DNA of 64,000 nt from Cardinalis cardinalis (Eukaryota; Chordata; Aves; Passeriformes; Cardinalidae), in the NCBI GenBank assembly GCA_014549065.1, contig JACDOX010000009.1:6634131-6698130 (forward strand), given 5' to 3'. Shown here one piece after another: positions 1 through 14,600 of the stretch (positions within the stretch are counted from its first letter, which is position 1; each line of letters begins with the position of its first letter). The notes below the pieces were generated by a model. It was given only the letters and a program-made list of their open reading frames with translations, did not search any database and had not been told where the DNA came from. The translations under genes were made by a program, and so were the position numbers.

Positions 1-3000
1 TAATACAGCACAGATAATTTAAAATACAGTTGTTTCCAGGTTCANTTTTGAAAATGTGAAGTGATTAAAAAAACCCCACTAAATTCAGTACAAAACCAGT
101 AATTCCATTCTCTCTGAAGCCAATCTGGTGTGTAACACAGCTCCTTTTGACTTTTACTATCTGTGGGTTTTAATGTAGGTGGAAAACTTGCCACAAAATA
201 ATAATCTGATAGTACTCGACATTTTTAAAAAATGTTTTTTCCCCCTACCAGATTTGCAGCCTACACAGTGAAGTTATGTACTTGAATCATGAGAAAATGT
301 AATTTAGGAAGGCAGGAATTTACTGAGTATAAGGTCTCAAATAGCACAGAGGAATACATTTTCAGTATTGGGCCTTTATATAAAAGGGGAAAAAATGTTA
401 GTAATCACTTAGTTATTTTTGAATATTTACAAATTCAAATAAAACAGAAGTTTTATTTGAAATACTATGTGGATGTATTTTTCAGGAAAAATCAGTAGGT
501 ACCAAATTTACAGATGAAGCAGTATAGAAGTAGAAGCTTTGCTGATCCTNCATAGAGAAAAGTCATTTTTATGACCACTGATAATAAATGGGATCCAAAA
601 TAGGCAGTGGTAGAAAACTGGTGGAATACTATTGGCACAAAAGTCTTTTTACTCCCCTCTCTATAATGACTGTAATGCTCAAGGTATTTTTTAAGTGTAA
701 AACAAAACAAGAGGAATCCAATTTAGAAAAATACATATGTATTTAATCCAAGGTCTCAAAGCAGTATTTTGAGGGAGGGTATTTTTTATTAAACAAACAG
801 CATTATTTTAAAAAAGTATCAAGACTTCTTTCTTTGGAGCATGCAGCTGGTTCTAGTTTGGGTTTGCATGTGTTTTAGCTCAGATTCTCCCTTTTTGACT
901 GTGTATGTAAAAAGTTTCAGTTGTTTTATTCAACTTCAGGCTGACTATTCTGTTCATAGGGCAGTGGGGATACCCTTAAGCTTGTGCAAGAAAAATAGGT
1001 TTACTGTAGCCATTATGAAGTTTTTTTTAGGTGCAAGGGATGAGGAGCCTATGATGATGGTTACTGAATCTGCATGCTTCTGCAGACCCTGTCTCATTAG
1101 GCCAGCATGCTCCCAAGCCATCTGCATGGAATACTAAACAGTTCTTGAATTACCAGTACATGTAAATAAAAGTCCGGGTATAAGATGTTGGATCATGATT
1201 TGATTGCTTCAAGGAGTTCAAAGCAACTGCTCTGCTGCAGACGCTATGAGGAGTGGAGTGTGTCACTACATCTTGTTATTGTTTCAGCCTTGTCTTGAAG
1301 GTAACATGGAGTAAAGTTTATTAAATTCATGATTGCTCGAGACCCCTGAAGTTTACCTCACTTCTTGTGGTAGAAAATGCTATAAGAAGCAGCTATATAG
1401 CCTCAGGTTGCCTGTGCCTGTAATTATTACTTAGCATTATCACACTCCATGAGAAATGGCTGCTCTCAGAGCTCCAGAGTGCAGTGACAGCAGCAGTTTT
1501 TTCCAGTTGCTGTTACCAGGGATTTCTGTTAACAGAAAGTGGGTGCATCTCCCACTACTGCTGCTAGTAGTAAAGTCTGGCCAAGTTGCATGAATTCAAC
1601 TCCCAGATATTGCCAGAAAGAGCAGAATAGAAGTAAACTTCATCATATTCTTGAGTTTATTTTGGGAACAGAATTTAAAATGTTTCATTAAAACTCCTGT
1701 TAACATATCCATTGGAATGTCTTCAGGTTTATTTTTAATCCAAAGTGTTCTAATACAATGAGTTTGAGTTTCTGGGTTTTTGGGGATATTTCATTCTTTC
1801 TTGCAAGGACACCTTGCTAATTCCTTGGAATATATTTTAAAGTATTATTTTAGACAGCAGAATGCTTTCTGGTTTATATTTCAACTGCCACATATGCCTA
1901 ACATCTTTGTCAGTTCTTTGGTTTATTTCAACTGCATTGGTATCAGACTTGATAAAATTTGTGTGCAAGAGCTGTAGGGCCATGTTTTCTGTCTTGAGCC
2001 CTCCCTGGAGTTGAGATAGAGTACAGGTTTGAAGACAGGTTGGTGACAACTCTTGATGTTAAACAGTGCAGCTGTCATTTGCCAGAAATGATAGTAGACA
2101 AGCTACTGGCACTTGCTCTTTTGTCCCCTAGAAGTGTTAAAGCAAGCAAGCCTTCAAGAGAGAACTTTCTGGAAAACATGGGAAGAGTAACTAAGAACNG
2201 GAGAAGTATATTCTGTATGCCAGCTCCAAAGTTACAGCTCAGCAGGAGGGAGAAACTGGAGATGCAAAACCAGCTCAGCTTCCTAAACTGCAGTAGATCA
2301 GGACCTTGAAGCAGAATTGGCTGTTTGTCAAGCACTGTAATTTCTCCCCTTTTTAAGTCATACTTCTTTCTGAATTGTTGGTAACTGATCACCCAATTCC
2401 ATAGTTGCCGGTCTGAATGCAATGGAAGCAGTGAGAAAAGTACAGCCTCAGGAAAGAGAGCAGCATCCTATTGGCAGCGACCTGCAAGCTTCAGCAGGTC
2501 TTAAGCAAGGTTGTCCAGAAGCATCACGCAACCCTCAGCCTCATTCCTCTGCAGAAGGAGTTCAGGGAGTTTGTTGCATTTTGTTGGTTCGTTGTGTGTG
2601 ACTTACGTTCTCAAGAAAGAATATTTCTCTGACAGGGAAAACAATTTTGGAGAATAGAATTTGCTGTCAGAAGTTCCTCATTGAGATTGTTGAAAAAATC
2701 NGCAAAACCAAAACAAAGTTGTTTTACTTTACTTTTTTTTTTTTCCCAAACTGCCTTCTACTAGCCAGAGAGATATTACTGTGTATTGATTTAAAATAAA
2801 TAATGTAGCTCTAAATTAAACTTTCCATTTAAAAAAAGAGGGCGTTAGTAAACAATGAAAAATATGTCTAGCTTGGTTTCACCATGGTTTTTGGGAGATA
2901 AAGACAGATAGATACTAAGTAGAATGCAAAATTAATCCCAAAGAGTGCNCTACTCATAATTCTTCAGGTTTTACAGCTGGCTTAGTAAGTGACAATTCAG

Positions 3001-5970
3001 ATAAATTAAATGAGGTCTTCAGTATTCTTTAAGCATTTGAGAAATACATCCCTTTCTTTTAGAATATCTATCCCTGCAGTAATTGAAAAAGCAAAAATGG
3101 ATCTGGCTGTTTATTTTTGTCCAGAGTTGCTCTTTTAAATCAAATGAAGGTACATCTTCTGCTCTTCCTCTGGAAAAAAAAAATTGTATGGGTTCTTTAA
3201 AATGTATATCAGAAGAAAGTAAAATTCTGAATTTCTTCAGAAGTACACACAGCCAATTTTAGAATACAAGATAGGCTCTTGGTATGAATCAGATGTATTT
3301 CCCTGGTTATTGCTGTTTGGCTGGTTCTTAATAGCTTGTAGTAGACACTGTAATGATGTACTGCTACCTTGATCTTGATATTGTAATTGTTTGAAATGGA
3401 AAATTGCTTCAAATGCTGTGGATGGCACAGTGGGAAGCAGAAGAAGCTCTTTCATGGACATTTTTCTAAATAATAACGTTTGGAAATTTCCAAATAACGG
3501 CACCACTTTTTTCCACATGCTGTACTGAAAAGTATATAATGCTCTTCTAAAGCTTCTCCTGCCAAAGAAAACCTTCAGGGAGATGTTTTGTGTTGGGAGT
3601 TGGCGTTGAGGCCCCTTGGCNTCTGTGGATGTGGTGAGGGCTGAGCAGCAGCCAGTGGTGCCGGGATTGACCGGCGTCCAAGAGCTGTGGCAGAGCTNTC
3701 CCGTGATCCAGGTGTGCTGAGCTGCTGCCAAAGAGGTACAGGTAAAACATTTCCTCCGAGGACAATGAGGATTTGTTCTGTTCCCTGATCCATTTTGTTT
3801 GGAGATGGAGAAATGAACACAAAGAGTCTGTAGCAGAAAAATTAGTATCAAAGGAAAGTAATAATGCAGTCATTGAAGAGAGGTAAGAGAAGTTTGTTGT
3901 TGGAAAGCTTCCAGGAATTTTGGGAGATAGTAATTCCAAGAAATAATTCTTAAATTTTTAGGGGGTGAAAAACTTAATAACTCTTTGAGGTCATTTGCAA
4001 GAATACTGCATGAAGCAATAGAGTTTTTCTCTTTAATTTAAGACCTTGGTTGGAATGCAAAGAGTTGCATTGNGAAATTAAGGATAGGAAGTGTGTACAT
4101 GCTCATGGACACAGATGGTTGTATATTATAGATAAATACCTGGAAGGCACTGTAGAATGAGTGTATATATATGGATTTATTGAAGCATTAAGTGAAACCT
4201 AAATAAGAACAATTTGTGATGGCATCCTTTGGGCAAATGTATCTGCTAGTAGAGAAGTTTATGCTTTAAAACAGGTGGAAAATCTCTGTGCAGATCATAT
4301 AGAATTCTCTGCATTAAACTCAAGCCTGAATGTTTACTGCTGTTTGTTTGGAATTCAACCATGATGANTACCTGACTGTTCTGTCCTTAAGGATTTTACA
4401 TGGAAGTGCATGGAGAGAAAATGTCTTTGGGCAAACCCAGTAGGTATTAATACTTAAATATCACTTATATAATGTGATCTTGCTTAAATTAGAACTCTCT
4501 TATTTACTCAATACAAATAATTATATTTACCACAAGGTAAAATGTTATCAGTTTTTTTGGGGAAGGTGGATAGAGAAGGATTTCTNTCTAATAATTTTGT
4601 TTACTACAGGAGAGGAGCTAGCTGGAGGAAAGTATTAGTACAGGAGAAAAATATTTTACATTTTTATTTCTTTGTGTTTTGATATGTGAAAGCTGCAGTT
4701 TGTGTTGCAAAAAACTTGTCTGTAAATGTCAATGAAGACAAAAATTGCTGTGTGAAACAATGTGCTTTTTCTTTCTGATTTTGAATTAAAGCAAATTTGC
4801 CTTTAAATGTATCAGAATATATAAGTGGTGGTAAGAGGAATGTTGTTGTCAGTTTGAGAACCACTTTCATGTGAGAGTAACTGTCTAAAACTAGCACATG
4901 TGTACCAAACAGGCTTTGGAAATCACTGGGCATTGTCCAAACCATTTGTGAGTAAAACCTTTGCTGAAAGCTTAGATGCTGTTAGAACTAACCTTGATAT
5001 TTCTGCTGTAGCTCATGGCAGGTTATTTGCATTATAAACTCTGTCCAGGAGCTATTAATTTAGTTGTGAGAAATTGCTTCAAGCTGCAAAGCTTTGATTT
5101 TAGTTTTTTAATATAGTATGTCAAGGTGAAAACCAACAGAAATTGGTTAATCAGGTTTTGAGTTTCAGGAATGTTAAAAAAGCTGCTGACATCAGGAAAT
5201 CTATAAAAACCTGGTTGCAAGTCAATACAACCCAGCATGAAAAAGACTTCAGTTCAGACCTGTTACAAATGAACAGATGATAATTATTTTTAACTAAAAA
5301 ATAGGTAATACGTTTTTAAAGATTTCATCTAAATCTGGGGAGCAAATGCTACAGAAAATGTGTTCTAAGGTCAAAGTNTGGGATGCTGCGCTGTTTGCTC
5401 AGCAGAGGGAAACAAGTAGGAAAGACAAATTAGCTTTACATTAGTAGTCCAAGAGTCCGAGTAAACTGTTCCAGTGTGCTTTACTTATGATTTGGAGTGT
5501 CTTGCTATGGACTTAGAGGAGTATGAACTGCTTTTTCTTGTGATTGCTTTATGATCAGCCTTTTAACTTGTTCTGAATCAATTTCCCCTGTTCACTTATT
5601 ATACAGATGGGTGAGTCTTGTAGGAGCATATGGGTTGATCAGAATATTTTTTTCCCTCCTAAAAATAAATAATGNTTTTTTTGTACTCATTTTCCATATC
5701 TGTGTCTTTCTCTTTGATCAGTAAATTTCTGCTTTCGTTAGCTATGATTTTCAGCNGTAGTGCATGCTTTATCCTGCTTTCTTGCCCTGTGGAAGACACT
5801 GGAGCGTGTTCAGCACACAGCGTTCGTGCCTGCATAGAAACCCCTCATCTTGGTTGTAGTTCCTGCCAGCAGTACAGCCCCCTGCAGTTCCACTCAGAGC
5901 ATTCCTCCTGTGTGCCCCACAGCTCTCCTTGCTGTTGCACCAAGATTATTTTCATGTGTTGGCTTTAGTG

Positions 5971-6078
5971 CAGCTAGTGGAGAATGGCGTAATATCCTCC
6001 CTGTATAATATCCTCATTTGTATACAGAGCTCATGCCATAAGGAAAGCAAGTGCTTGTTCAGCCATTCTCCACTGCTG
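5971..6078. repeat. Inverted repeat, 13-17 bp arms, 73-nt loop
   Basis: AGTGGAGAATGGC at 5976-5988 is exactly reverse-complementary to GCCATTCTCCACT at 6062-6074. Beyond it, CAGC and GCTG extend the arms by four pairs if one T (5975) is bulged. The loop contains a doubled TAATATCCTC word (near 5990 and 6006). Nothing else known is recognised here. Confidence 0.7.
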
Positions 6079-9000
6079 GGCAGAAGAAGTGAGTCCTTTG
6101 TTTGAAAGGTTATACAGTAGTTCAAAAAAAAGTATATTTCAATGGTATTTCCTTTTTTAGGTTTTATTTGTTCAAGAAGATTTCAGTCCTGCTCCAGGAG
6201 TGGGCCTGGAGCGTGGGAGGTTGCCTTGCCTGCTTTCAGGTGTCAGAAAGGGAGCTGAAAGTGAGCTCGTCTGCCTGCTGNGCTGGGGCTGCCTGGCAGC
6301 CTCCTCTGGCACTGCCTGGGCTCCTGCCCTGCTCCTGGGGGCGTTTCTCAGCTGTGGGGTGGAGATGCTACAGCCACTGTTCAAGTAGGAAAGCCAGCTT
6401 CCTACCCGCAATGATGTGCTGTGAACACTCCCTCCCTGTAATGTCATATAAGGAGAAGAGGAAAATGTAGAATAGAAGAGAAGAGCCATGAGGAATTCAG
6501 CAAGGCTNAGTGGTGGAGGGGATTGCAGAGTCAGTCCAGGTAGTGCAGATGAGAGCATATGAGGGAAGACAGGAGCAGAAGGGAAGCAAAGCAGTTTTCA
6601 CGAGGGTCTCTCTTTCTCTGGTCCCACCACACTGACATCCAGAAACGTCTTGATAATCTTATGTGCAACTTTAATTGTCAAAAATAGTCAGTTGTAATAC
6701 TGGTTCAGAGTTGGGGCTTTGAAAGACCACCTGAGCTGGATGCTCAGTTGTTTTTAACACCATGTTTAAACAGCCAAGGAAATGGATACCTTCCAAAGGA
6801 TTGATATTTTAATGAGAGGTGGGGGGTTCACCTGTGCATGAACTCATGAATGTCACTCAATGCTGCAGTGTTTTGTCTTTTGGATGGTGCTGATTGTATC
6901 AAGTCATATACGTCAGTTTAACGTTGTTCTTCTAAATCCTTTTTACAAAAGGGTTTGAATAAATCCATCATCGTCTCTGTGTTGCCATTGTCACTATTTT
7001 TTAGGCTCAGGCACCATGTTGACTCATGAACATAGTGCCAGCTGCAGCATGGCCCCTTAAGGTTTATGCTGTGCTATAAAAAGCATTTTCCCTATTTCTC
7101 CAAGTGTGCTGTAGTGCACAGTGTTATGGTTTCTGAAGCAGATAANACAACTGGTAAGAGGTGTTGTGTAAGACTTCAGTAAGTATTCCAGAAATAGCAA
7201 TTCTTTTAATGCAGATAGGTCTTCCCAGTGGGACCCTGGAGCTCTGGAGGCACTGCTTGGGTTGCCCTTGCAGATGCTGTTCAGCTGGCATGGCTGGAAG
7301 GAGCTGCCTCTTCTCTCCCTTCACTTTGGCAGTCCTTTCAGTCCATCTTTTTACAGCTTGCAGCTGCATTGCTCTTAGCTACCCAGGCAGATCTGAGCCA
7401 CTGAACTCAGGTGAATAAAAAGTAACCTTGCAAAAAGAGGAGTTAGTTATTACAGAGACTTGGAGTTTGGTTTGCCTGGCACAAAGCAGCAAATTCCTGC
7501 TCTCTTAGGCTTTTGGATGATTCTTAATATCCAGAGCACAACTGCAGAAATCAGGTGGTGTTTCTGCTCTATCTGCCGGAAACACACAGGATCAGATGCT
7601 GCCAGTATTAAAATCACAGTCTCTTTTCAGGAAATCTGACTCAGTATCTTTCAGTCCACCAAATGCTATTTAAAGAACAAGCAGATAGGAAACAGAAAAA
7701 GACCAAAATACTACAGAAATTAACAATGTCCTGAGTTAAAAGTAAAGCTAGCAAACTTCAAACTGGTTTGCATTAGAGTCAAACAGTGATTCTGAAAGCT
7801 GTGCTAGAATTCATTCCCTAAAGATGTGTCTGTGGCTTTTTTTCATGAATGTTTTCTATGTGGTAGATAATTTCTGCAGCATCACATTTTTCTGTTAAGT
7901 CCTCAGAAGGTAAGAGTGATATCAGTATAACTAAAGATGTTAAGGGATTCCTCTGTAGAATTTCCTTTTATCTAACCAAGCCCCTTCTACCTCAGAAGAT
8001 GGTATGGTAGCTTTAATTGTTCTTTACAGGCTTTCCATGAGATCCATGAACTTGACAAAACCATTAGGGAAGAGGAGTGTTGGATGTAGTCATTGATGTG
8101 TTGTCTATATGGAGAGTCCTGTTTTGTTTTGCTTTTCTGCAGTAACTGCCTCTTTTCACAAACATCAGAGCAGAAGGCACATACAGGATGTCCAGGAAGC
8201 ACAAAAAAAATAGTTTCTTTTAGTTAGAGATTGCCTCTAGCAAATTGTCACAATAAGTTTTCCTAGTTGCTTTTGCAATGAGGTTTAACTAATCAGTAAG
8301 ATTCTTAAAATTCTTAACATGAAATTTCAATGCATTTTGTGGCAATTATCTTGTAAAAAATACATTTCAAGAGCAGCAGCAGAGGTCATGGCATGCTCCT
8401 TTTCTGTGTGTGTTAAGGAAGAACATCAAATATATGTGAAATTCATTTAATATTTTCAAATAAGTAAAAAGGAATCCACTCTGCTTGGGGAAACACAGNA
8501 CTCGTGTGCGTAGCCAAAGCCAGATACATAAGATCTTGAAGGTACATTGTATGGGAAGCAAACTCCTTCAAATAGTTAATTCTTTTTTTTATAGGANATT
8601 GATTTTCTAAATTAGCTTTTAAGTGTGTTGCTGTCATTTCATTGACATAATGAGAGGTGTGAGATTTGCCTGCACTGAAGTATGCATAGCTCAGAATTGT
8701 GATTAGTTTAGGAATGGACTTAAGCAGCTCCCAAAGCCAGAATGTTAATTAAAATATTTGAAAAATAAAGGCCATTTTTGTGACTGTTTTCATAGTTTTG
8801 CTTCTGAGTGCTAATGTGATTGCTATAATCTAGCAACAGCTGTCACAAACAATTAATTATTATTTGTCTTTATTCAGTATTTCTAGTGTGTAAGTTGCTT
8901 GTTAGTATAATTACTCCTGTTCATAGATTCCATTTGCCTTCCTGCCAAAGATTTAGTGGCATATTTTATTTTGGATATTTTATGTCAGTCTTTTACATCT

Positions 9001-9178
9001 TCACCTGATATCTTGGTTGTCTTTTTGTCTCTTTAAATACACATACAGTCATTGTTAAAGATTTTGAGATGTCTTTGCTGGTTTGCTTCCTTCTGTTGTG
9101 CGTTAGGCTTCCTTGTTCTTTTTTTATCTACCTTAAAAGTCCAGTTATATCCTTTATCCTTCTCTGGCATGTGTTTCT

Positions 9179-9246
9179 GGTTTTTTGTGTGTGGGGTTTT
9201 TTTTGTTTTTTTTTTGTTTTTTTGGGTTTTTTTTGTGTTTTTTTTT
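9179..9246. repeat. T/G-rich low-complexity tract
   Basis: Runs of T interrupted by G and GGGG blocks, with TGTGTG at the left. Translating it gives only Phe, Val, Gly and Cys, so the apparent frames here are artefacts. Confidence 0.9.
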
Positions 9247-11084
9247 AATGGCTGACAATAGAAGGAAAGAAAATGTGGGGTGTGTAGCCTCGCCTCAGCC
9301 AGCCAACCCTTCAGCAGTTTTGCAGCACTTAGAGTGGGTTGCTTCTAGACATTTTAGCATGTCTGTCAGCCTGGGTAGTGGGATGTTTACTGCGTGACTA
9401 TACTGCCTTTAAACAACAAAGATTTTAGAAGTAGGGTGGGTAGGAGAAACGGTGACTAGAGCTATGGCACTTGTCAGATGTTGAGGTTTACTGTGTTCAT
9501 GGGAGTCATCAGGATTTTATAAATTGAAGCACTCTGCTGAGATACTGAGCTGCAGGTGGAAAATTAGAGTCAGTAAAACAACTGTAATGGAACAAAATTA
9601 ACTGCTTTTCTGAGTTAAGGTATTCCTGATTATGGAAAGCCCTTCATGGTGGCATCATTGCCTTCCTGGAGTCTAGAGGGGGGGTCAGGATTACTACCTT
9701 GAAACAGGCTTATGGTGCTACAGACACCAGCAAAATCTTTTTGTTCCACTTCATGCACTGCTGCTGCTGAGNCTGAATGGCACATTTAGATTTTGATTTA
9801 AAAGCAGTTGTTTCCTATTGGAATATGGGTAAGTCTGGCCAGTATTCAAGGGACTGTAGTGAAGGCCCGTCTCTGGGGTGGCAGCCAGCAGCGTGGCATC
9901 CAGACATGTTCCTCAGCAGCATCCCTGACACGGAGCTGCTCTCCCTGGGGGGATAAAATCATTAAAGGAGAAAAGACAGAAAGAAACTGGACTGTGGGAA
10001 AGGGATGAGGAGAGGACAGAGCATAATCTAGATTATATAAAGTGAAACAATGGAGAGACTAGGTTGTCTTGCTGAAATTGTTCTTCATAATTGTGATCCT
10101 TCCTACACNGGAGTGTGAGACTGGCAGGATCCTTGCAGTCTGTGAAATGATTTCTAGTTTGGGGGATACCACTCTTTGGTTGTTTTGATATTAAGTGAAA
10201 TGCTCAGTGAAGTGTGGTTAATGTGTAGTNTTTATAGCAAGGTTTGTGGTTGATTACATGAGAGAGGCTTCCTTTTAACTTCGTTTTTTTTTTTAAATAA
10301 CAAACTATCTTTCATTGCATCTCAGATTGAGTATCCATTACTGCACTTGAAGAGGAATCAATGGACTTCCTTCTCGATGCTCAAGGGAGAAGAACATTGT
10401 GAAGTTGAGGTCTAATTTAGAATAAACACCTTGAAAACAGAAACAAATTAAGCTATATTTCTTTACTGGGAAGTCTCTCACTGACTTGGAACGGAAGCTG
10501 AATTAATTCTTAGCAGGGGAGAAAATGTACTTTACAGGTGTCCTGTCTGCCTGTCTTCCCAAATTCTCTTTCCTAAGGAGTTTTTCTTCCTCCTTTGGCC
10601 TGCAGCCATTCTTCTTCCACAGCCTCGCTGCCCAGGAGTGCAAGCCCTGTGCTCGCTCCACAGTTTGTAAGGATAGGTTTCCTTCTATGTGAGAGGGCTG
10701 GTAATGCATGTGGGAAATTTTCAGTAAAGATTTGCTGTCATTCATATATATATGAAGTAGGACCAATACCCTTATTTTTGTTGCTCATTGCTGTAATAAT
10801 GACTCTGGAAGTCATAACTTGTTTGCCTTGGATTTAATGTGATTTATCCATTTAAAAACCTTGACTGCTGTTTACTTCAGTACTATGAATATTAATTGTG
10901 ATGTGCAGAGCTCACTATTGTCCCTTCAGAAGAGGAAATTGGACCATGCAGGATCTCCTTTGCATTCCATATGTTCAAACAATTTTAAAAGAGCTTGTGA
11001 TGAGCCTGCCACCACAGTGTACCACAGCGTGTGCCTCAGACTACCCTCCCTTTGCTCTGCTAGTTATCCTAGAAGTCCCTTTCA

Positions 11085-11152
11085 TGTTTTTGTTTTGGTT
11101 TTTTTGGGGGGATTTTTTTGGTTTGGTTTTTTTTTTTTTTAATTTTTGTTGT
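11085..11152. repeat. T/G-rich low-complexity tract
   Basis: T runs separated by GG and one GGGGGG block, ending in a T14 run. It is similar to the 9.2-kb tract and on the same strand. Confidence 0.9.
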
Positions 11153-11610
11153 AAATAACAGCCACATGAACTTTTTGTTCATGGCACAAGCTGTGTAAAT
11201 GTGTCTAGCAAGATTATCACAGAACTGAGAGTTTAACAGCTTGCAGTTTTGCTTTCACGTTCATTTATGTGTTTGTTGGTGCAGTGATAGCTGCTTTTAT
11301 TTTGTCATGGGCAGTTCAGCTACAGATCAGGCAGATGTTTTATTTCTCCATACATACNGTTATGACTGTGTCCATGCACACAGTTATGCATATATTCATT
11401 TTAGATGAATTTGTTATCTAGATGATAGCTCCTGTTGTGAGCCTTGAGCCAAGTCTTTAGCATGGTTGTGCAGATGTCCCTTGGTGATGCTCTGCCAGGG
11501 TGATGTACACAGGATCTGTTTCATTGCCTTTAATGAAAACTATGAAAAAGATAAATTGAATAAAANCACAGATGGCATTCCATTAAACTGGATGCCACCA
11601 ATTTACAGTA

Positions 11611-11638
11611 ATGGGGTTGGGGTTTTTTTTGGTTTTGT
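11611..11638. repeat. Short G/T-rich tract
   Basis: GGGGTTGGGGT followed by a T run and GGTTTT. It is the third T/G tract within 2.5 kb. Confidence 0.75.
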
Positions 11639-14600
11639 AACCTTTTTATCTCTCAAGGCTGTTTCTGTTAAAATGAGAGTCCCAGGCTACCCTAAATGTT
11701 GAAGCAAAGTCAGAATAGCAATACTACAGGTACAAGAAGGGGGAAGAACTGCAGTGAACTATCATTTTCAGATGTTAAACATCCCTGGGAAAATACAGCC
11801 TTAGGACAACATTTCTCAAGTTTGCTCTAGTATTAGTCATCATTTATTTGGGTTTGAATTTAGAATAAATTAATTTAACGTCTTAAGAACATTTAAGAAA
11901 GTTACAAATGCTGGCATTTTCATGCGTTATTTAAATATGCATATAGCAATACAGATGTCAAAGCATACAGGCACTTTAGCCTGCTTGCAACGATTGTTTC
12001 AGTTTCTTTTTATCAACAAGGTGAGCATAAGAATGTATATAAAATTATATAAAAAAGGAATAAATCNAAATTTATTATATTCGGGCCTTCCAGTAGATTT
12101 TAATTGTGATTTTAAAATGTAGTTTGAGAAGTTTGATGAATAAAACAATTATCAAGCCAAAACATAAAAGCAGCAAAGCATTTCTGTGGTTTTTTAAACA
12201 ATAACNATCTCACATATACACAAGGAATCTACATTATTAACCCTTTCTTAAAAGCACATGATTAATAGGTATCAACATGATGTAATTATGCCCTTGCTTG
12301 CTTTCTGGGAGATTAGCTGTGCTTAGGTTATATTTGTGTATTGCACAGGATATTTATGTCCTTGTCTGTAGCAGAAACTTCTGTAATGTTTTTATCATGG
12401 TACCTAAGAAGTTTGCTAGACATAGACCTCAAAACCGGAATAATCTGATCCTGAAATGGGGGAAATGGAGGATGAGGAAGATCAAAATCAGATTCCTCTT
12501 GTATTATCACTGAGAATTTGTTTTTATGGTTAGTCTATTTTAATAATTATGGGACTCATGCTAACTTGAGAATTTTGTTTTAATTACAATTCCCAGTAAG
12601 ATTTTTCATGTAAACTTGCTTTTCCTCTCACAGGTGAGTTCCTAAAGCCCTTCTCCATGTCCCGCAGGCAGCACTGACACTCAGCACAGACTTGGGNGAA
12701 GGAGAGGGAGTTCAAAGAACAGCTATTAATCTGTCTAATGAATAAAATCCTTTGTAAGCACTGTAACATTTTGAAAGAGAGTGAGTTCCTGCATACTCAA
12801 CAGATCTGGTTACCCTGTGACAGTTACAGTGGACTATTGTAGAGACTGAAAAGTCCTTTAGAGACATTGAGGCATGTAATAATGCACTGGAAGTTGGCTT
12901 TAGTTTGTTTCAGTTCAAGGTTAGGTTTTACGGCACCTCTTCCTTCTGCATAAGTTCAGCACTTCCTTATTTTATAGAGCTTTTATGGAAGTTAATTACA
13001 TTTGATCTGACTTTCTGTCCTGCACATCCTTTGTTATTACAAGTCTTAAGTAGACTTTTGGTACATCTTTGTTTCCTTTAAACGGCCATACTCTGATGTC
13101 TGCAGAAACATTTCTCCACAAAGCTGTAACTGCCCTGTGAGAGTGACCATGGTGNGGGCACTGGGATGCAGTCATTCCTACTGATAAATTGCTAGAGTTA
13201 GTTATATACTGCTATAGATACAGCCTGAAACCTCAGCCCTTTTGTGAGTACCAGCTGTGGTAATAAACAGTGGCATCTCAGGCCACCAGCCTAGGTTTGC
13301 AGTGATTTTTGAGAACTGAGAGATAGGGGAAGGGGCTCATGTGTCTGGCCCAGAAAGGCCTGTTGACAGAGAAGGATGCAAAGGAAGCTTTTTGAGACTT
13401 GTCTTAAAGAAGGGGGGTTTCACATGACAGCTGGTGAAGTGAAAATGAACGGGGGCTGTCCTTTGTCCCATCACTGCCTTTCCTGGCAGTGTTACGTTTN
13501 TACAGGAGAGAGACCTCACAAATCTCTTCCTGTCTCCACCTTCTGTCTCTCAGCCTTGCCTTGGGCTGGTGATGGTGCAGGAGCACACACTGTCCATGCT
13601 GGCTGTGGTTTCAGCACTGGTGCCAGAANTGCAGCACCATGTGAAGCTTTCAGGCAGGCTAGCAGGTTGCTTCCCGTCCTCTGTTATTATTTAGCAAGGA
13701 CCGTACACCATCATAAGTATACGGAATTTTGGATAAAATGTAAAACTTCCACCAATGGATCTGAATCTAGTTGCGGCACAAGGACTTCCACTGCACTTTG
13801 GTTCAGCAACATGTCTGGGACAGAAGGTCACAAGATCCAAAGTAACAGCTTTAATTAACTCTTATCTAGTTTATTTTTGTTTCTTGCTATCTGCCCAGGA
13901 CAGTAGATACTTTTTTACAAAATGGAAGAGGTTTCATTTATTCTTCTGAAATTAAGCTCAGTCACACAATAAATTTTGTACAAGAACTTTTTTGAAATAT
14001 ACACTTNTTTTAGTTTGGCAGAAAAAACTATGAACATTGCAAATTGGAGAATTGATTGATACAGTATGAGGACCTGTGTTTTCTAAGAGTCTAATGTTTT
14101 GTGCTCTTCCTGTATATTTTGAAAAGAGTCTTTTCTGCACAAGGGGGAGATTTTCCCCAAGAAGTAGCAGTGGGAAAAAGCTGTGATAATGCAAGGAGCA
14201 GAAATGTTGTGCCAAGGGGAAAGTGTAAAGTGTACAAGCACTTAACCAGTCTGTGCTGTGTAATGGACTTTTCATGCTGAAATATATGCTAACACCGGAA
14301 AATTTGGAAGGGNTGCCTTTGCACTTCTGTAGATGTTTTAAGCAGAAAAGTCAGTCTGTAAGAAATAATATTGTTCAGGGACAATCTTTACCAATATAAG
14401 ATTAAGGAGATTATTCTAAATCTGTTTTTAGAAATGCTGTATAGTGTTTTATTCTGTCCTTTTATACAATGTCCAATTTTTATTTTATAGTCTTCCCTTT
14501 CCTTTGTACTTCCCCTCACTCTTTATCCTGCTATCCACAGAGAATATCCTACTCAGGCTGGATAGCTTTTTTTTTGGCTTCTGAGTCATTTTTGGAGTAG

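Noticed and set aside
3237..3851. Open frame of 204 codons on the minus strand, the longest in the window
   Set aside because: It has no recognisable domain, runs through two N bases that could hide stops, overlaps other open frames on the same strand and lies in a large intron. Length alone is not enough in 64 kb.
5672..6558. GC-rich patch with frames on both strands, considered as a possible exon or CpG island
   Set aside because: CpG is sparse, no frame has recognisable content, and no gene start is expected here.
9052..9397. Small frames rich in Phe, Val and Gly
   Set aside because: They are produced by the T/G low-complexity tract.
13376..13858. 160-codon + strand frame
   Set aside because: No protein family resemblance, two N bases inside, and no splice-site or codon pattern suggesting an exon.
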